Below are positions 28,644 through 42,310 of a stretch of 64,000 nt of DNA, in pieces (positions within the stretch are counted from its first letter, which is position 1; each line of letters starts with the position of its first letter). The notes beneath the pieces were generated by a model, which was not told where the DNA came from, ran no database searches, and was given only the letters and a program-made list of their open reading frames with translations. The DNA is taken from NCBI GenBank assembly GCA_034769895.1, contig CM068373.1, positions 433,547,080 through 433,611,079 of the forward strand, given 5' to 3'. The position numbers were made by a program, and so were the translations under genes. The stretch is from Magicicada septendecula (lineage: Eukaryota; Arthropoda; Insecta; Hemiptera; Cicadidae).

Positions 28644-29830
28644 ATGGCGGATGTAAAAGCTTTAATAAAGAAGCGAGGCACTATTAAAGCTTCGATATCC
28701 CGCGTAAACACCTTCGCGGACAATTTCGATTTGGAAACCAGCAATCATCATGCACTGAAAATAAAACTTCGGCATTTGATGGAATTATCCACCAAATACG
28801 ATGAAATACAATCTCAAATCGAATCCGAGGAAGCGGATTTTGCATTCGCAAGTGATAGAGTCCAAACTGAGGACGATCTTTGCAACATAGAATGTAGGTT
28901 GCAACACTTGTTGGAGCAAGCAGAGCATGTGAATCAAAAACCCTTAATTAATGCTGAAAGTACGCATCTTAAACCCCCCCCCCATATAGTTGGAACCGAT
29001 CAAATTACCTCGGTTTGCGGGAAACATTATTGAGTGGCAGCATTATTATAATATCTTTCTCGAACTAATACACGTCAGAACCGACCTGACGGACATACAA
29101 AAACTACACTATTTGCACTCGTCATTATCTGGCGAGGCGCTGAACGTAATAAAATCACTGCCAATTACTCATGAAAACTACGCGGTGGCTATCGATCTGT
29201 TAAAAAATAGGTATGACAGTAAGTTAATTGTCTCCGCCCATCATGTCGGGAATGTCCTGGCCGTCCAATCGGTTCAACAAGAATCCCAAATTAGCGTTTC
29301 CAGATTCATTGATGAAATAACCGCCAATATCAATGCGCTAAATAACCTCAACTTACCAGTAAATACATTCGAAATCATTGTTATTCATTATTTGGCTCAA
29401 AAACTCGATAGTTACACTCTTCGGTTGTGGAAAGAGAGCTTGTCAGAACATAAATTCCCTGATTTTAATAATTTTATAAAATTCTTAAATACACGCAGAC
29501 AATTATTACAAAATCTTGATAGCCCAACTACTTCAGCGAGCAAGTTAAATGATAGTGATAAGACTCCTTATCGCAAGGCAATTAAACCGATAAGCGCTCC
29601 TAGGGGGGCATTCCACTCTCATGTCGGAAATAATTTATGTAAATTATGTAACGGGAAACAGAGAATTACTGTTGCTCACAATTTACATCGCTTACTATCC
29701 CTGAAAGAAAAAACATTATAATAAAAAACAAACTTTGTTTAAATTGCCTTCGTCCGGGCCACGACATTTCCCACTGCCCATCAAAATTTTCTTGTAGAAA
29801 GTGTGCGAAGCGTCACCACACCATGATTCA
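28644..29830 (+). pseudogene. gag: BEL/Pao gag, frame-broken
   Basis: The N-terminal frame (28644-29033) starts MADVKALIKKRGTIKASISR and is coiled-coil-like. The run of ten C near 28974-28983 breaks the frame, and gag continues in the frame of 28990-29721 with FAGNIIEWQHYYNIFLELIH and LSGEALNVIKSLP, the DUF1759 core of BEL/Pao gag. A second shift in an A-rich stretch near 29712-29725 leads into the zinc knuckle CLNCLRPGHDISHC with a second CRKCAKRHH cluster (about 29745-29820). The gene assembles and packages the element's RNA. Both breaks sit in or beside homopolymers, so assembly error is possible. Confidence 0.85.
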
Positions 29831-32800
29831 CTTGTCTAACAAAAACGGATCTTCCATTAACAACCAATGTTCACTAAAATTGCAAACGAATAAGTCAATA
29901 TTGTTATCTACCGCAGTCTGTATGACAACTGATCATGCCGCTAGAAAGTTCCCAGTTAGAATTTTATTGGATTCCGGCTCGCAAGCGAACTTCTGTACTA
30001 TGGATTTCGCACGTCGAATGGGCCTTAAATTTGTTATTATGGGCCTTAAATCTCAATTGCCCATAACGGGTATAAACAACTTACTGTCCCAGGCTGACTT
30101 CAGTACAAGAGTAAGGTTACAGTCTCGCTATAAACCTTTTACTTTGAACGTACATTGCGCCGTGCTTCCCAGCATAACTAATAATCTACCGGCGGAATCG
30201 TTTGATCTCGCCTCTTTAAATTTACCGAAGGACGTATTCTTAGCTGACCCACACCTCAACTTCTCGTCGCAAGTCGATGTATTGCTCGGTGCTCAGTATT
30301 ATTTGCAATTAATCGAACCTATTAAATTTATCCGCGGCCCGCACTTTCCCATAATTCAGGAGACTAAGCTAGGATTCATTCTAGCAGGTAATTTACCTTT
30401 CAATGTCGACATGACTAAACCGGTTTCGTCCTTTATGGTCTGTAAAGATGACAGTGAGATTTCCTCGCAACTAAAGGAATTCTGGAAGATGGAGGAGATC
30501 TCTAGTCGTGATCCCTCCTCTGAGGACTCAGCATGTGAAAATCATTTTGTGACAAATACTGTCCGCAACCACGAAGGAAGATTTTTGGTATCCCTGCCCC
30601 GCAGGTCAGACAAGTCTCATTTGGGCGATTCTCTTCGCGGAGCAATCCGCAGGTGTCAGTCGCTAGAGTTTAAGTTCAAGCAGAACCCTGCCCTTTACAA
30701 AGGCTACAGCGAGTTCATGCGTGAATACTTGAAGCTTGGTCATATGTCTTCACTTAATGAGTACGATTTGTCGCTTGACAAATCAGACACTTTTTATTTG
30801 CCTCATCACTCAGTCTTTAAGGGTTCCAGCATAACCACTAAGTTACGTGCTGTTTTCGATGGCTCCGTTAAACGACAAATAATTTGTCCCTCAACGATAC
30901 TCTGATGGTCGGTCCCACGATCCAGCAGGATCTGTTCTCGATCATGGTTCGTTTCCGTACCCACCGATACGTCCTCATTGCAGACATTGAAAAAATGTAT
31001 CGACAAATTTTGGTTAACCCAAAGGATTCCAATTTGCAGCGTATCGTTTGGCGTGATGCACCGCATAAGGAACTCCAACATTACGCTTTAAGCACAGTCA
31101 CTTATGGGACTGCAAGTGTCTCTTTTCTTGCAACTAGATGTCTGGCTCAGATAGCCCACGAAAATAAATCCGACCACCCTATGGCTTGCTTAGCCATAGC
31201 CAATGATTTTTATGTAGACGATCTTATGACGGGATCGGACGATCCGAACGTGCTATCTAAAATGAGGTCCGACATCGTGGATTTGCTAAACAGATATGGT
31301 TTTACTTTACATAAATGGTTTTCTAACGACCAGAACATTATGGCCTCTCGCGCCCACGTTTCCCATGACTTTAGCAAAAATCAAAACGTGGGTACATTGG
31401 GAATCCAATGGAGCGTTAACGAAGATTTTATATACCATTCGGAGTGATGACAATTCGGCCGGGTTCAACAAAAGAAGTGTGTTGTCGGTCATTGCAGGGA
31501 TTTACGACCCGTTGGGTCTTATTGGCCCCATTACGTTTTGGTGAAAGCATTTTGTACAACAGTTGTGGTTGGCGGGCACGAGTTGGGACGAACCCTTATC
31601 TGGCTCATTATCCAATCAATGGTTGGAACTCTACTCTCAATTAGTTTCCGACACTCATTTTAAAATTACGAGGTCGGTTAAGAGTCTAAACAATTATCAA
31701 ATCATTTCATTACAGCTTCACGGATTCGCCGACGCGTCAGCTAAAGGTTATGCGTGCTGTATTTATGTGCGGGCAGTCTATTCGAACGGCGCCATATCTA
31801 CAAACCTGTTATGAGCAAAATCTAGGGTCGCTCCGCTGAAACAGATAACGCTACCCCGGCTTGAACTTTGTGTTTGTTTATTGCTGGCGCAGTTAACTTC
31901 TAAAGTTTTAGACGCCGTCAACTACAAATTTGACGAATTATATTTCTATTCGGACTCGATGATAGCTTTACATTGGATACATCAGCAATCTTCCCGCTGG
32001 AAGGTATTTGTAGCCAACCGTGTCGCGGAAATACAGCGTCTTATTAACCGGGGAACTTGGCATCATGTATTATCATCTGACAACCCTGCCGACATTTTAT
32101 CACGCGGTTGCCTCCCTCGTAGTTTGCACAGCCAACCTCAATGGTGGCATGATCCGTCCCGGTTAGCCCATGAGTCATCATCATGGCCCATTAGTGCCTT
32201 CGATGCTCATGCGCCCTGTACTTACCCCGACCTGGAGCAAGAACGTCGTAAGCAGGTCCAAACCTCACTAATTGTCGTCTCTTCCACCCCCAGCTATGTT
32301 GAAAATTACTCATCCCATACAAGGTTCATCCGCGTCTTCGCATATTGCCGCAGATTTATTCGTAACTCTAGGCTCCCGGTTGTTGACAGAGGCACTTCCT
32401 TTTTGTCTGCTCAAGAGTTGCATGATACACTTTTGTTCTTTGTTCGCCAGTCTCAGCATTTGCACTTCGGCATGAAGGTTAAGGAGCTTGAGGCACATCG
32501 CTGCATTCCCAGCAGCAGTAAAATTCTTTCACTCAACCCCTTCCTGGATGACACAGGTATTTTGAGAGTGGGTGGACGCCTGCAGCTCTCCCAACTTAAC
32601 TACGCGAGCAAACATCAAATAATTTTGCACCCGCATTCTCATCTCACCAAATTAATCATAGAGTATGAACATCTCCGTTTGTTGCACTCTGGGGTGCAAT
32701 TGACCCATTCCTCTCTCAGACAGAAATATTGGATTATTAACGACAAATCTTATATCCGCTCAGTAATACATAAATGTATCATTTGCTTCCGTTACCGTGC

Positions 32801-33789
32801 TAGAGGCGCGAATCAATTATTGGGTCAGTTACCCCCTTCCAGGGTCACGCCTGCTAAGCCATTTTCCCAATCGGCCGTGGACTACGCCGGTCCCGTACCT
32901 TTACGCCATGGCGGGCAGCGCTCAAAATCCACGTCAAAGGCATATATTGCGTTATTTATATGCATATGCACAAAGGCCATTCATTTGGAACTTGTATCAG
33001 ATCTCACCTCCAACGCCTTTATAGCGGCCTTAAAAAGGTTCATCGCATGCAGAGGTATTCCCGCGCAGATATTTTCGAATAATGGTACGAATTTTCGTCG
33101 TGCCAGGCGCACCTTACACGATTTATACAGGTTTTTAAATTCTAAGGGAGTTGAGCAATCCACTCAGGAGTTTTGCGGTCCCCGCGGTATCAAGTGGTCC
33201 TTTATTCCACCCTCAGCCCCTCATTTCGGTGGTTTGTGGGAAAGAGGGGTGAAAAGTGTCAAATATCATTTACGTCGCGTGATTGGGGGTATTATCTTGA
33301 ATTTTGAAGAGTATTCTACAATTCTCACTCAAATAGAGGCTTGCCTTAACTCACGCCCTTTATTTGCTATGTCCAACGATGCTAGGGACCCTGAACCCTT
33401 AACTTCCGCTCATTTCTTGGTCGGTGCTCCACTGACGGCACTTCCGGAGCCCGACTATACCCAAGTCAATACTAGTCGTTTGGGCAGGTGGCAGCTGCTC
33501 CAAAGATTTACACAATCCATCTGGAAGCGATGGTCCAAGGATTATCTGCACCAGTTGCAGCAACGCAACAAATGGCGCACGACGTTAAAGAATTTAAATG
33601 TTGGAAAGCTTGTCCTCATTCTAGACGATAATTCCCCCCCACTTCCCCACTTCAGTGGAAGCAAGGGGTAATTATTAATGTTTTTGCGGGTCAGGACTCC
33701 ATAGTGCGCGTTGCTGAAGTTCGCACCGCGCAGGGTATCCTACGCCGACCCATCCACAAATTATGCCCCCTTCCGGCGGCAACAGACTA
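29823..33789 (+). pseudogene. pol: BEL/Pao pol (protease, reverse transcriptase, RNase H, integrase), frame-broken
   Basis: Aspartic protease motif ILLDSGSQANFC lies near 29960-29995. Reverse transcriptase begins with KLRAVFDGS, shifts frame near 30885, then shows ADIEKMYRQI (motif A) and FYVDDLMTG (catalytic YVDD). Another shift near 31440 precedes GIYDPLGLIGP. RNase H motifs are FADASAKGY and FYSDSMIALHWI. In-frame TGA codons sit at 31542 and 31812. Integrase has the HHCC zinc region (HLRLLHSG...CIICF), first D in SAVDYAGP and E in LWERGVK, but the middle catalytic D is N in FSNNGTNF. A last shift near 33640 disrupts the C-terminus before the stop at 33787-33789. Inactive as read. Confidence 0.9.
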
Positions 33790-34508
33790 GTCGCATGAGC
33801 GTCATACGATACGTACCAGGAATGTGAACTTGTCACATTGCCTTGGAACACGCCCGGGACATTCCCGGGGCGATCATACAAGTCAATTGTATTATTGTCA
33901 TTGTAATTATTATTACTACTGTCGGATAGCTATTATTGCAATAGTTACTGCGTCTTCATTGTATCAATTATTTTATATTTGTCATTGTATTGTTATATGA
34001 TTATGTATTTAAACTTTTGGGAATTATTATTGTTACTTTATTGTATCAATTATTTGTATGTATGTATTGTATTTTCCAATGGTCATGTATTATTGAATTT
34101 ATCGGGGGTTCGTTGTGTCAATATTATGAATACAATTGTTATGTCTTTTCATTGTATTATCACTTATTATTTAATGCTGTGTAATCGTTATTGGGTATTA
34201 TTTGGGATAGATCAATGTGTCTACTTAATCATTTTATTATTGTGTATACTGTTGTGCTACTATGTATTAGGTAATTTTATTGTCAGTTTTTTTTTTGCTA
34301 TGATTATAAAGGTCGATTTCTTGTGTACCTTACAATTATCACTTGAATTTATCATGTTAGTCATATTATTGTTATTAATTATCTAGCTGTCATTGCGCTG
34401 TAGTCAATACGCCAATTGTTATGTTCTTTTTTGTCATGTAAAATCAATTACTGTATTATTAACTTAATGCATAAATTGCAAAATCGTCCCGATTTTGAGC
34501 GGGCAGTA
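33790..34508 (+). other. BEL/Pao 3' non-coding region
   Basis: Extremely T/A-rich low-complexity sequence between pol and the 3' LTR. The hydrophobic open frame at 33979-34386 is a composition artefact. No clear polypurine tract directly adjoins the LTR; GAGCGGGCAG is the nearest purine-rich segment. Confidence 0.6.
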
Positions 34509-34987
34509 TGTTCGAGCCTTGTACTGTATTTCTATATCTGTGTTGTAAGTACCGCATTGCGGCACGCGCGGATGACGTCACGTTGCTTATCTACCGCGCC
34601 AGCCGGCAGCTGGGCGCACGGTGGTCAATTTTTGTTCAGTTATTTTAGATACTCCGAGCTGTACACTCGTTAACATTACTCTTCCAGCCGCGGCTTCTAG
34701 ATCTCATTATTCAATTATTCGTCATGTGCAACCTGCACTAATTTAATTCAGGCAACTTCCGTCTATTTATTATGGCGTTTGACTTTTATTAAAACTTAAT
34801 TAACGGCCGTTAAGGCCAGATAAACATCCGCACGTGTCAGCAATAACATCTAAAATATAAGGTTGTCAATAAACGAACATTATATAAATTCAATACAGCC
34901 CACTTCGTTATACTTTCAAACCAGCCCTCTTCATTTAGCGTCTCCTGGAACAACTCGAGAAACTTCAAGAGCTTCCAGCACGCAACA
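34509..34987 (+). repeat. 3' LTR of the BEL/Pao retrotransposon
   Basis: Starts TGTTCGAGCC, ends ACGCAACA, and is followed by AATAA. Near-identical to 3625-4098. Confidence 0.93.
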
Positions 34988-34992
34988 AATAA
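34988..34992. repeat. Target-site duplication of the BEL/Pao element (right)
   Basis: AATAA, identical to 3620-3624. Confidence 0.85.
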
Positions 34993-37900
34993 TATCAAAT
35001 AATTTTTCGTGTCCGAAGTATTTTAGTTTTGTGATTGCTTCGTTTTAGCCGGCCTGTTATCCTCGTCTGTTTTGTTGGAAATCATTAATTAAAATTACTC
35101 CTAAAACCATATTTACACATTTCTGCTTTAGCCTATCATTATTACACCATATAAATCGTATTTAATATATTTCGTCTAGAAACGTTTATTGCGTGTGTTC
35201 TCTTTTTTTAATTCTAATTCTCTGAGCATATTCCCATGTTTTAATAGAAGTGTGCAATGAACTTTGAAAATAACTGTTATTAAGGAGACACACTCGCTTA
35301 GTTTTTTGAAATAAACTGACACTGTTTCGCCGTTTGCAGTTAAAATATTGTTTTCAGTTGTACGTTTCATATCAATTTGATTACTAACTACATAACTCTC
35401 GTGTTACTCAAAGCTGTAATTGGCACACAGAATCCTGTTGTGTGATACAGAAGTTGAGGTACAGTCCGACTATACTACTGTATAATTACAATACCTCGGA
35501 GCGGTTGTATTAGCCATAACGTTGTATTGACAGTTCGCTTCTGGGACTTTGTATAATATGTGGAGTGCACGTTGAGAGAAAATCAAGTTACAAATTTTTG
35601 AAATGTAATAAGTTGTGAGATACTTGCTGACAACACATATAAATGTACTTGGAAACTAAAGTCACAGCGTCATTTTTTTTTACAAAGCGTCTAATAAATA
35701 TATTCTACAGCCGAAAAATGTATAAACATTTAAAAATCTAATAAATCAACAAATAATTTTTTCCTGTCTGAAGCTTTGACGGCCGGCTTCCATGTTATAA
35801 GAACTTCGCCTTGCCGGTCTGTAAGGCTGTGGTTCAAGGTCGTTTGGTGCAAACGTTTCGGCCAAGAATCAATCAGATTACGGGAATTCAGGCGAGTATT
35901 GTTTGAAACGGATAGATCAGTCTCCCTTCTGGTAACCGACAACCTGTAAGCGTCGCGTAGTTCATGACAGTGGGTCTGCTAATCGCGACTAACACAAGTT
36001 AAAATTCCTAGAGCTGCAGAAAGTAATATTATAAGTGTAATTCCGCGAAAGTTCAAGATATCCTACCAGGGTATGTAGACATTTTAAACCTACTGGATTT
36101 AAGTGTACGCATAATACATTAATTTAGCAGTAATAACGTCCATTCGCGATGATAGTGTATAACAGTGCTGTGAGTAATACCTACACGACCGTAAGCGATC
36201 CTGAGGCTGGACAGAATATATCAACCTACGTATTCACCCAGATCCGGGATTACTCAGGATCAACTCGTCGACTAAAGGATATGCAGTCCACAATAAAGGA
36301 AACTGAACCTTTTTTTATTTATGTACAGTAAAAAAGAATTATTTAGAAGAGGTACTATAGCATCGGTAAATATTTTATAGCAAATAAAACAAAAGGAACT
36401 TTTAAAAATGTAATTGTGTAGAAAGACATCTTTAGTAGTGTTACAAAGGTGAAAGAGACGGACGAATTATTTTTTAATAAACTGTATTAAAAGCTCAGTG
36501 GATTCCCGTTAAACAAATAGCATCATTAATAAATTCACTTCATTCCAATAACACACACACACACACACAATTACTTAATCTATTAACACCTATACATATT
36601 GCAATATATATTGATAAAAATTAAACTAAACTTTCAGAAATAATCTATTCTTGAATAGCAACATGGAAATAATTAAAGAAATTAAAATAACTTGAGTTAC
36701 TTGAAAATAAAAGTTGAAGTGTAGACAAGTACAGCACACCACCACTTTGGTTGCCGACATCGTGATCATTTATTCTTCATCATCGTCATCATCAACCGCA
36801 ATTGTCAATCGTCAATGTTTTTATCGGCATACAATTCTTGTCAAACTGAAGTCGCCTCTGCCAATTTGGTGGATCCTCTGCTGCCACTCTGAAGCACGCG
36901 TAATAATAATATACAACGTTTACAATACTGTAATCTCTGCTTTTAAATATTAAAACCAGCAATGTATTAAGAACATTTGTTTACAAGAATTTAACAACAA
37001 TCTTTTAACCTACTAAATCCAAAGGTTTGAAGAACATTATTGGAAATTAGAAACTGCCCTATTCATGGAAAACTAGGCAACCCCGACGAAGACACACAGT
37101 TTCCAAAGAAGAAAACCTTATCACCTCAGCATTATATACATTCACGAGCAGATTAATGCTGTACGGCATGCAAAATAAGTAGAAAGCTAACTGTTTTTGA
37201 ATACGCTACAGACAGACTAATCAGAAATTATTAGACATAACTGTATAGAAAGTGGTTTACGTGAAAATAAGCTGAAATCCTTCTTGTAATTATTGTTAGC
37301 CTCAAACCTACATGTAAATCTTATACAGCATTCGTAAAATAATTTAAAACAGTCTTAGTATAATAAATAAAATATATTTTTAGTGTGTCAACACATTAGT
37401 TAACATACAAAAGTATGGGATATCATACAGCTAGATATGTCATGGGTTGGTTTTGACAATGACAACTAAGATTCCTTAACATTAAATACTATGAACGGAT
37501 ACATTGATTGATTATTAATGACTCTGTACTTGTCAATAACAATAACAGCACATCAGAATATTGACATGTTATTCAGTCGAAACACAGAATAAACGAGGAG
37601 AAATCAGCGAATATATAATTGTAAATTTACCTCAAATGTTGGTACGACAATTTGATTAATGAATGCTTGTTAAATACATTTTTAATTTACATACTCTAAT
37701 GACATTGATGATAAATAAACAAGTATTTTGCTCGCAGTGTATGTTTTAGACTGTGTTAGAAACAATATGTTTGCTGTCATAACGTTGCAAAATATTTAAT
37801 TAAAATTAATTAACAAGCGCTCCTTTCAGGAAAATCAAACTTGAAAATTGAAAATCATATGTTTATAATAATCTAAAAATAATAATATTCAATCATTGTC

Positions 37901-38640
37901 ATTTTAATGTTAATCATTACGCATTTTTAAATTGCTAAATAAATAAAAAATTTTCAAACAGTGTATGAACGTCTCTCTTTTCTAAACGAATATCGAAAAA
38001 ACACAATATGATACCTACAGTCTGTGCAATTAAATTCTATTACGCGTTCTGATTCATTCGCTCAACTTTTTAAGAATTAAAAGTCAAATAACTCATAATT
38101 ATTTGTATACATAAAAGTAAGCTTTCGTTAGTAATCTAACTTTTATTGCATGTATTATTATTATTCAAATAACTTAAAGAAATCAAAATACAGCAACAGA
38201 AAATTGGTACTTACCTTGGACTATTTTAATTTAGTGATATGTACTAGCTGACGAAATGTTGGTTGTTTATTACTAAATTACTAATAAGTCGAATCTAATA
38301 AATATTGAATTTTTGTAAAATTAGCTGCAATATATGACTTGTGTGTTATACAGGCGATGTTAATTACCCAGCTTGTTAATTATATGTAACTCTTACTTAC
38401 TCATATTTTTTGTATTATTAAATTTGTAGAGTTTTTCAATTTACGGATTGGATAAATAAATAGAACATAATCTTAACCAGTTAACAGTATTTCATACTGG
38501 CTGACAATTCTACTTAAATCAGAGATAATATTTTTTTATTAAATTTTTCATTACATGGTTAAGCTGGTTTCATTAATGCTAATATTTGTTCATCTGGGAA
38601 TCTCAAATGCCTCCGATCACTGTAGACTGTATATCAACTG
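34993..38640. other. Long non-coding AT-rich interval
   Basis: No gene or known element recognised. A 70-codon minus-strand frame at 35730-35942 is noted but unassigned. A short (CA)n run lies at 36549-36569. The rest is AT-rich sequence with many short frames. Confidence 0.5.
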
Positions 38641-38654
38641 AAGGTAGATAAATA

Positions 38655-39040
38655 TTGAAACGATGGAATCCTCCCGAACACCCGAGAGCGTCTTTCCACC
38701 CGCTTCTCTGCTAGTGAGCAGGTGTAGCCTCAGTCAAGGCCGCACAAAAGTATGTTCCAGATTGTTCAGGAGAGCACTGAAAATACACATTAAGCTGTCA
38801 CCGCAGTGAGAATGGAAAGTTATTGTGGAACACTTGTGCGACCTATAGAAGCCACAGCAGCTGGCTTTGTCAGCAATTCTGTTGAGCGATTTCCTTAGTG
38901 CGGATCGAATTATTGTCGAAGTATTCGCAGAAGTGATTAGTGTGTTACATTTAGTGCGGGACTCCATTACTTGACATTATTAGTGATTTCACTGGCGTCA
39001 GTATTTTGTTTTCTCACGATCAGTGAGACCGTCGTAACAA
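38655..39040 (+). repeat. Promoter-bearing dispersed repeat, copy 2
   Basis: Aligns with 634-1200: the GCCTCAGTCAAGGCCGCAC block at 38727, a TTCAGGAGAGCACT block, CCTATAGAAG at the TATA position (38840, degenerate), a TTGAGCGATTTCCTTAG block and a CAGTATTTTGTTTTC tail. More diverged than copies 1 and 3. Confidence 0.6.
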
Positions 39041-40854
39041 TATTCCTCTTACTTCAACTCCCTAACTTCAACTTCAATTTCAACTTCTAATTTATATCGT
39101 AAAGTAAATAATTTATTTATTCCTTCAAAGATTATATCCTGCAAACTAAGAATAAAATATCAAATGTGTTGTAATACGGTTAATTTGAGAATAATAAGTG
39201 TATCGAGGACATTGTGCTTTTACTGGAGCCGAAGGTAGTCGTGTAAACAGAAGCGTAGTCATGTACGGAAGTTTGTTAGCGAGTAGCAACAGTTGTACTC
39301 CTTCCTGTCTTACGTAATGTGCTTCACCCTGCAACTTGATTGTGTTTCTAAGTTTACTTACACGAAACGAAACATGCAAACTAACTTCCTAATATTAACA
39401 CTCCGAGTTAGCTGTTGTAAGCTCAGTTAGCCTGGAGACGTGTAAAGCCAAATAATGGTGTGACAAGTCATACAGTTCCGTGCCACTGCCTTCTGGCAAT
39501 CATGGAATTTGAGAAAACAGCGGTTTTTGATTTTTGCGTGTATTATGCGCTTAGTAACAAATTATCTTTTGTAACAAATATTTATATATTTATCATAATT
39601 AAATTATAAATTATCTTCTATTTGTACTACAAGAAAATTAAAAATTACAATAATTAAATTAAAATTAATGTATAGGAAGTTGGTATTCGTCGTTTACTTT
39701 GATCTAATAACAGAATAGAGACAGAATGCACGTCGTTACAACAAGTTAAGGTTGTTTCGATAACATAATTTCGGTAGCAGAAATTAATACGAAATAAAAT
39801 TAGTGTTTGTTTATTGTTGTTTTCCTTCTTCTGACACTACAGTCCCTGTAGTACCCAGACCTGCTCAATGATTCCCTTCCATCAAATCATTTTTTTCTTT
39901 TCCTTTAATCCTTGAGCTTCCATAACAAATACTTTTCCCGCGAACGGTTGTTTACCTCTCTCTCAACCCCCCCCCCCCAACCTGGAGCACCAGAAACTTT
40001 GATTTCGGGATGCTCTTCCCCTAGAGAGTTGCTTCTACCTCAGTTGACGAGCTCTCTCTCCCCAGTCGTAGTACGGTAACTAACTCAGCCCATGTGTGCA
40101 GCCGTTAGCCTACTAGATGCACACTCCGCCTCCACACTAGATGCACACCCTGCTGCCGATGTGCACCATCCTGCCAGGCTACGACCCACGATACCCGCGG
40201 GCTGCCCTGACAGAACCCCCATATCTCGTTTGCTTACCGAACCTTGGAGGGATTGGTTACCACAACCTTGGAGTTTATTTGTTAATCAAAATTAATATTC
40301 CGTAAACATATTGTTCAATTAAATGTGTTCTCCATAAATGTTAAAAAAAAAAACTTGTAGTTATTTAACCACTTCCTGGTTTCAGTTTAATTTTAATTCA
40401 AAGATCGGAACCTGTATGATACAATGTTGTATAGTGCAGTCATAATATATTTGATAGGAGGAAACAAAATCACCATCCAAATTATAGGTATAATCACCAT
40501 TGCATCACGGCTATCTCACAAATTAAATAACATATATATATATTAAGTCTATTTACATTTATAATTAGATGCAAACGTCAGCGGAAGCCTCTAAAAAATT
40601 AATTATATTTGAATGCGTAACATATCCACCATTTTGAATCTAATTTGTGGTTGGTAATATCGATTTCCTTCACCCTGTCCTCTCAAACTTGTCCTCGACT
40701 CTTGCGTTTAATAATTACAATATCGTCCATTAATGGAAATATTTAATTTTACAATTATGTAGCAAGTGTTTATGAAGTATATAAAAATACAGTTAAATGT
40801 ATATATGTTGGGTTTACATTGCTAATTATAAACGCTTAACAATTATAATTGTCA
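39041..40854. other. Non-coding interval
   Basis: AT-rich apart from a C-rich segment near 39960-40260, which has a run of nine to eleven C and a 67-codon frame without recognisable domain. No gene supported. Confidence 0.4.
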
Positions 40855-41260
40855 GTACGAGGTTTAATCAAAAGTTCATGCAGTTGTTTATTTTTAAAAT
40901 TATGCCTTCATTCATCGACACTTATACTGACCCCTTCAAAGTAGTCTCAGTCCAGTGTAACACGCCTAAACCAGCCGTTTTGCAGCCTTCAAAATACTGT
41001 ATTTCAAGCATGCCCTTTTTGGTAGAGTCTTGAGCTCGCTTAGCGATTTTCGTTTTATGTCTTCAACGATTGCGAAACGTTGTCTTTTAATCAAAATTAT
41101 CACTATTGGGATAAGGAAAAATCGCATTGTGACACATCTGGTGAATACGGCAGTTGCCGCGTCATCATTATGACGTTTTCTTTTGCCTAGGCTTACAAAA
41201 TCCTTAACAAGCAGTGACGTGCGTCCAGGCGCATTATCGGGCTGCAATTTTCATAAGTTA
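40855..41260 (-). pseudogene. Mariner transposase C-terminal remnant
   Basis: The minus strand reads MQPDNAPGRTSLLVKDF, matching the second-aspartate block of mariner transposases (xxDNAPAHxSxxVxxF). It is followed by RQRFAIVEDIK and LSELKTLPK, which correspond to the typical GRRFxTxEEIKxASxxELKxIP stretch. The middle catalytic region (PYSPDLAPxDF) is not intact. TIRs were not found, so this is a fragment. Confidence 0.65.
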
Positions 41261-42079
41261 TTCTTCCGTAAATTTTGCCGTTTTTTACGAATGCCGTAAA
41301 TAGCGTAAAATTCTGACATACAAATGTTGTAAAATATTGGAATAGTACTTTTTATTTACTATTGCGCCTAGCGATGAAATTTTTTAGAACACAAAAACAT
41401 AATCTGACGATCACGATCTTCAACACATTTACGGCAGTCTTTGAAGCTTGTAAACCGCTTGTTCGTGCACAACAGTCTAGCCAAAAGCCTTCTGAAACTT
41501 TTACCAGGACAGAGCAGTTAATCTCACAGTTTACAAAAAATTTAATCCATGTTCTTAAATCTTGGGTTGTAGAATGACAAAAAAAAATTGCCTGATACAC
41601 CTAAGGACAATATAGTCAATTAGCTGTGAAATCTAAACTATGCATCAAATAGGGCTAACATTTTAGACGATTGTCGCTAATATGTGTACCGACATCACAT
41701 GAAAACAGTTTTTTAAACGGACACTTGTAGTGGTAAAAATTGCAAACTCGCACGAACTTTTTAACAAAACATCGTATATACACAAATAACGTGACATGCC
41801 TTTTACTTTAAACTTAGTAATTTAATCTTTAGTAATCATGCTTGTAAGATAAAGGGTACAGTTTTTTTTTGTTTAGTTTGATGCAGGAGTCACGGGATTG
41901 TTGAAAGCAATGAAGAAGTACAGGCTATAGCACCTCATGTCGTAAAGAGCATAGCAAAAATAAGACGTTTTGACCGTAATATTAGGTATATTGGATAACT
42001 GTTGGAAATGGCGTAATGTCTTGTCCTACTGAAATAATAAACCACAACATGCAAATTCAGATAAAATGTGTTGGATAAT

Positions 42080-42310
42080 GTAAAGCGACTGGAGAAGAGA
42101 CGTTGAGTCATATGACTTATACAATGTAGATGAATATAATGGATAACTTGTGGGAAATCATGCCTCTGAAGGATTTGTCTGTCTATTAGAGGAGAGAATG
42201 AATACTTAATTACATATGGTACATAAGGATGCGGTGATAATACAATGCAATTAATAGTTCAAGACTCCGAGAGACAGCATGTAATTAGCGTTTGTAATAA
42301 TGTACCAGGC
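42080..42310 (+). repeat. Diverged copy of the 318-bp repeat
   Basis: Shares a CTTGTGGGA...CTGAAGGATNTGTCTGT...CATTAGA-type series and a CAAGACT...GATAGTGCAT...AATTAGCG ending with the tandem repeat at 46354-46990. Confidence 0.45.

Larger units (their letters stand above)
3625..34987 (+). mobile_element. BEL/Pao LTR retrotransposon, interrupted by a giant palindromic element
   Basis: Two near-identical LTRs of 474 and 479 bp in direct orientation, starting TGTTCGA and ending GCAACA, flank a leader, gag-pol coding region and AT-rich 3' region, with AATAA on both sides. Gag (DUF1759-like), zinc knuckle, aspartic protease, reverse transcriptase, RNase H and integrase occur in BEL/Pao order. 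Removing the 23.66-kb insertion at 4623-28285 plus its 6-bp duplication leaves about 7.7 kb, a normal full length. The gag-pol frame is broken in several places, so this copy looks inactive. Confidence 0.93.

Noticed and set aside
33979..34386. 135-codon hydrophobic frame after BEL/Pao pol
   Set aside because: Arises from T-rich low-complexity DNA. BEL/Pao elements sometimes carry an envelope gene here, but no such motif is present.
35730..35942. 70-codon minus-strand frame, open also upstream of its first Met
   Set aside because: No domain or neighbour gives it a function; it may be part of an unrecognised repeat.
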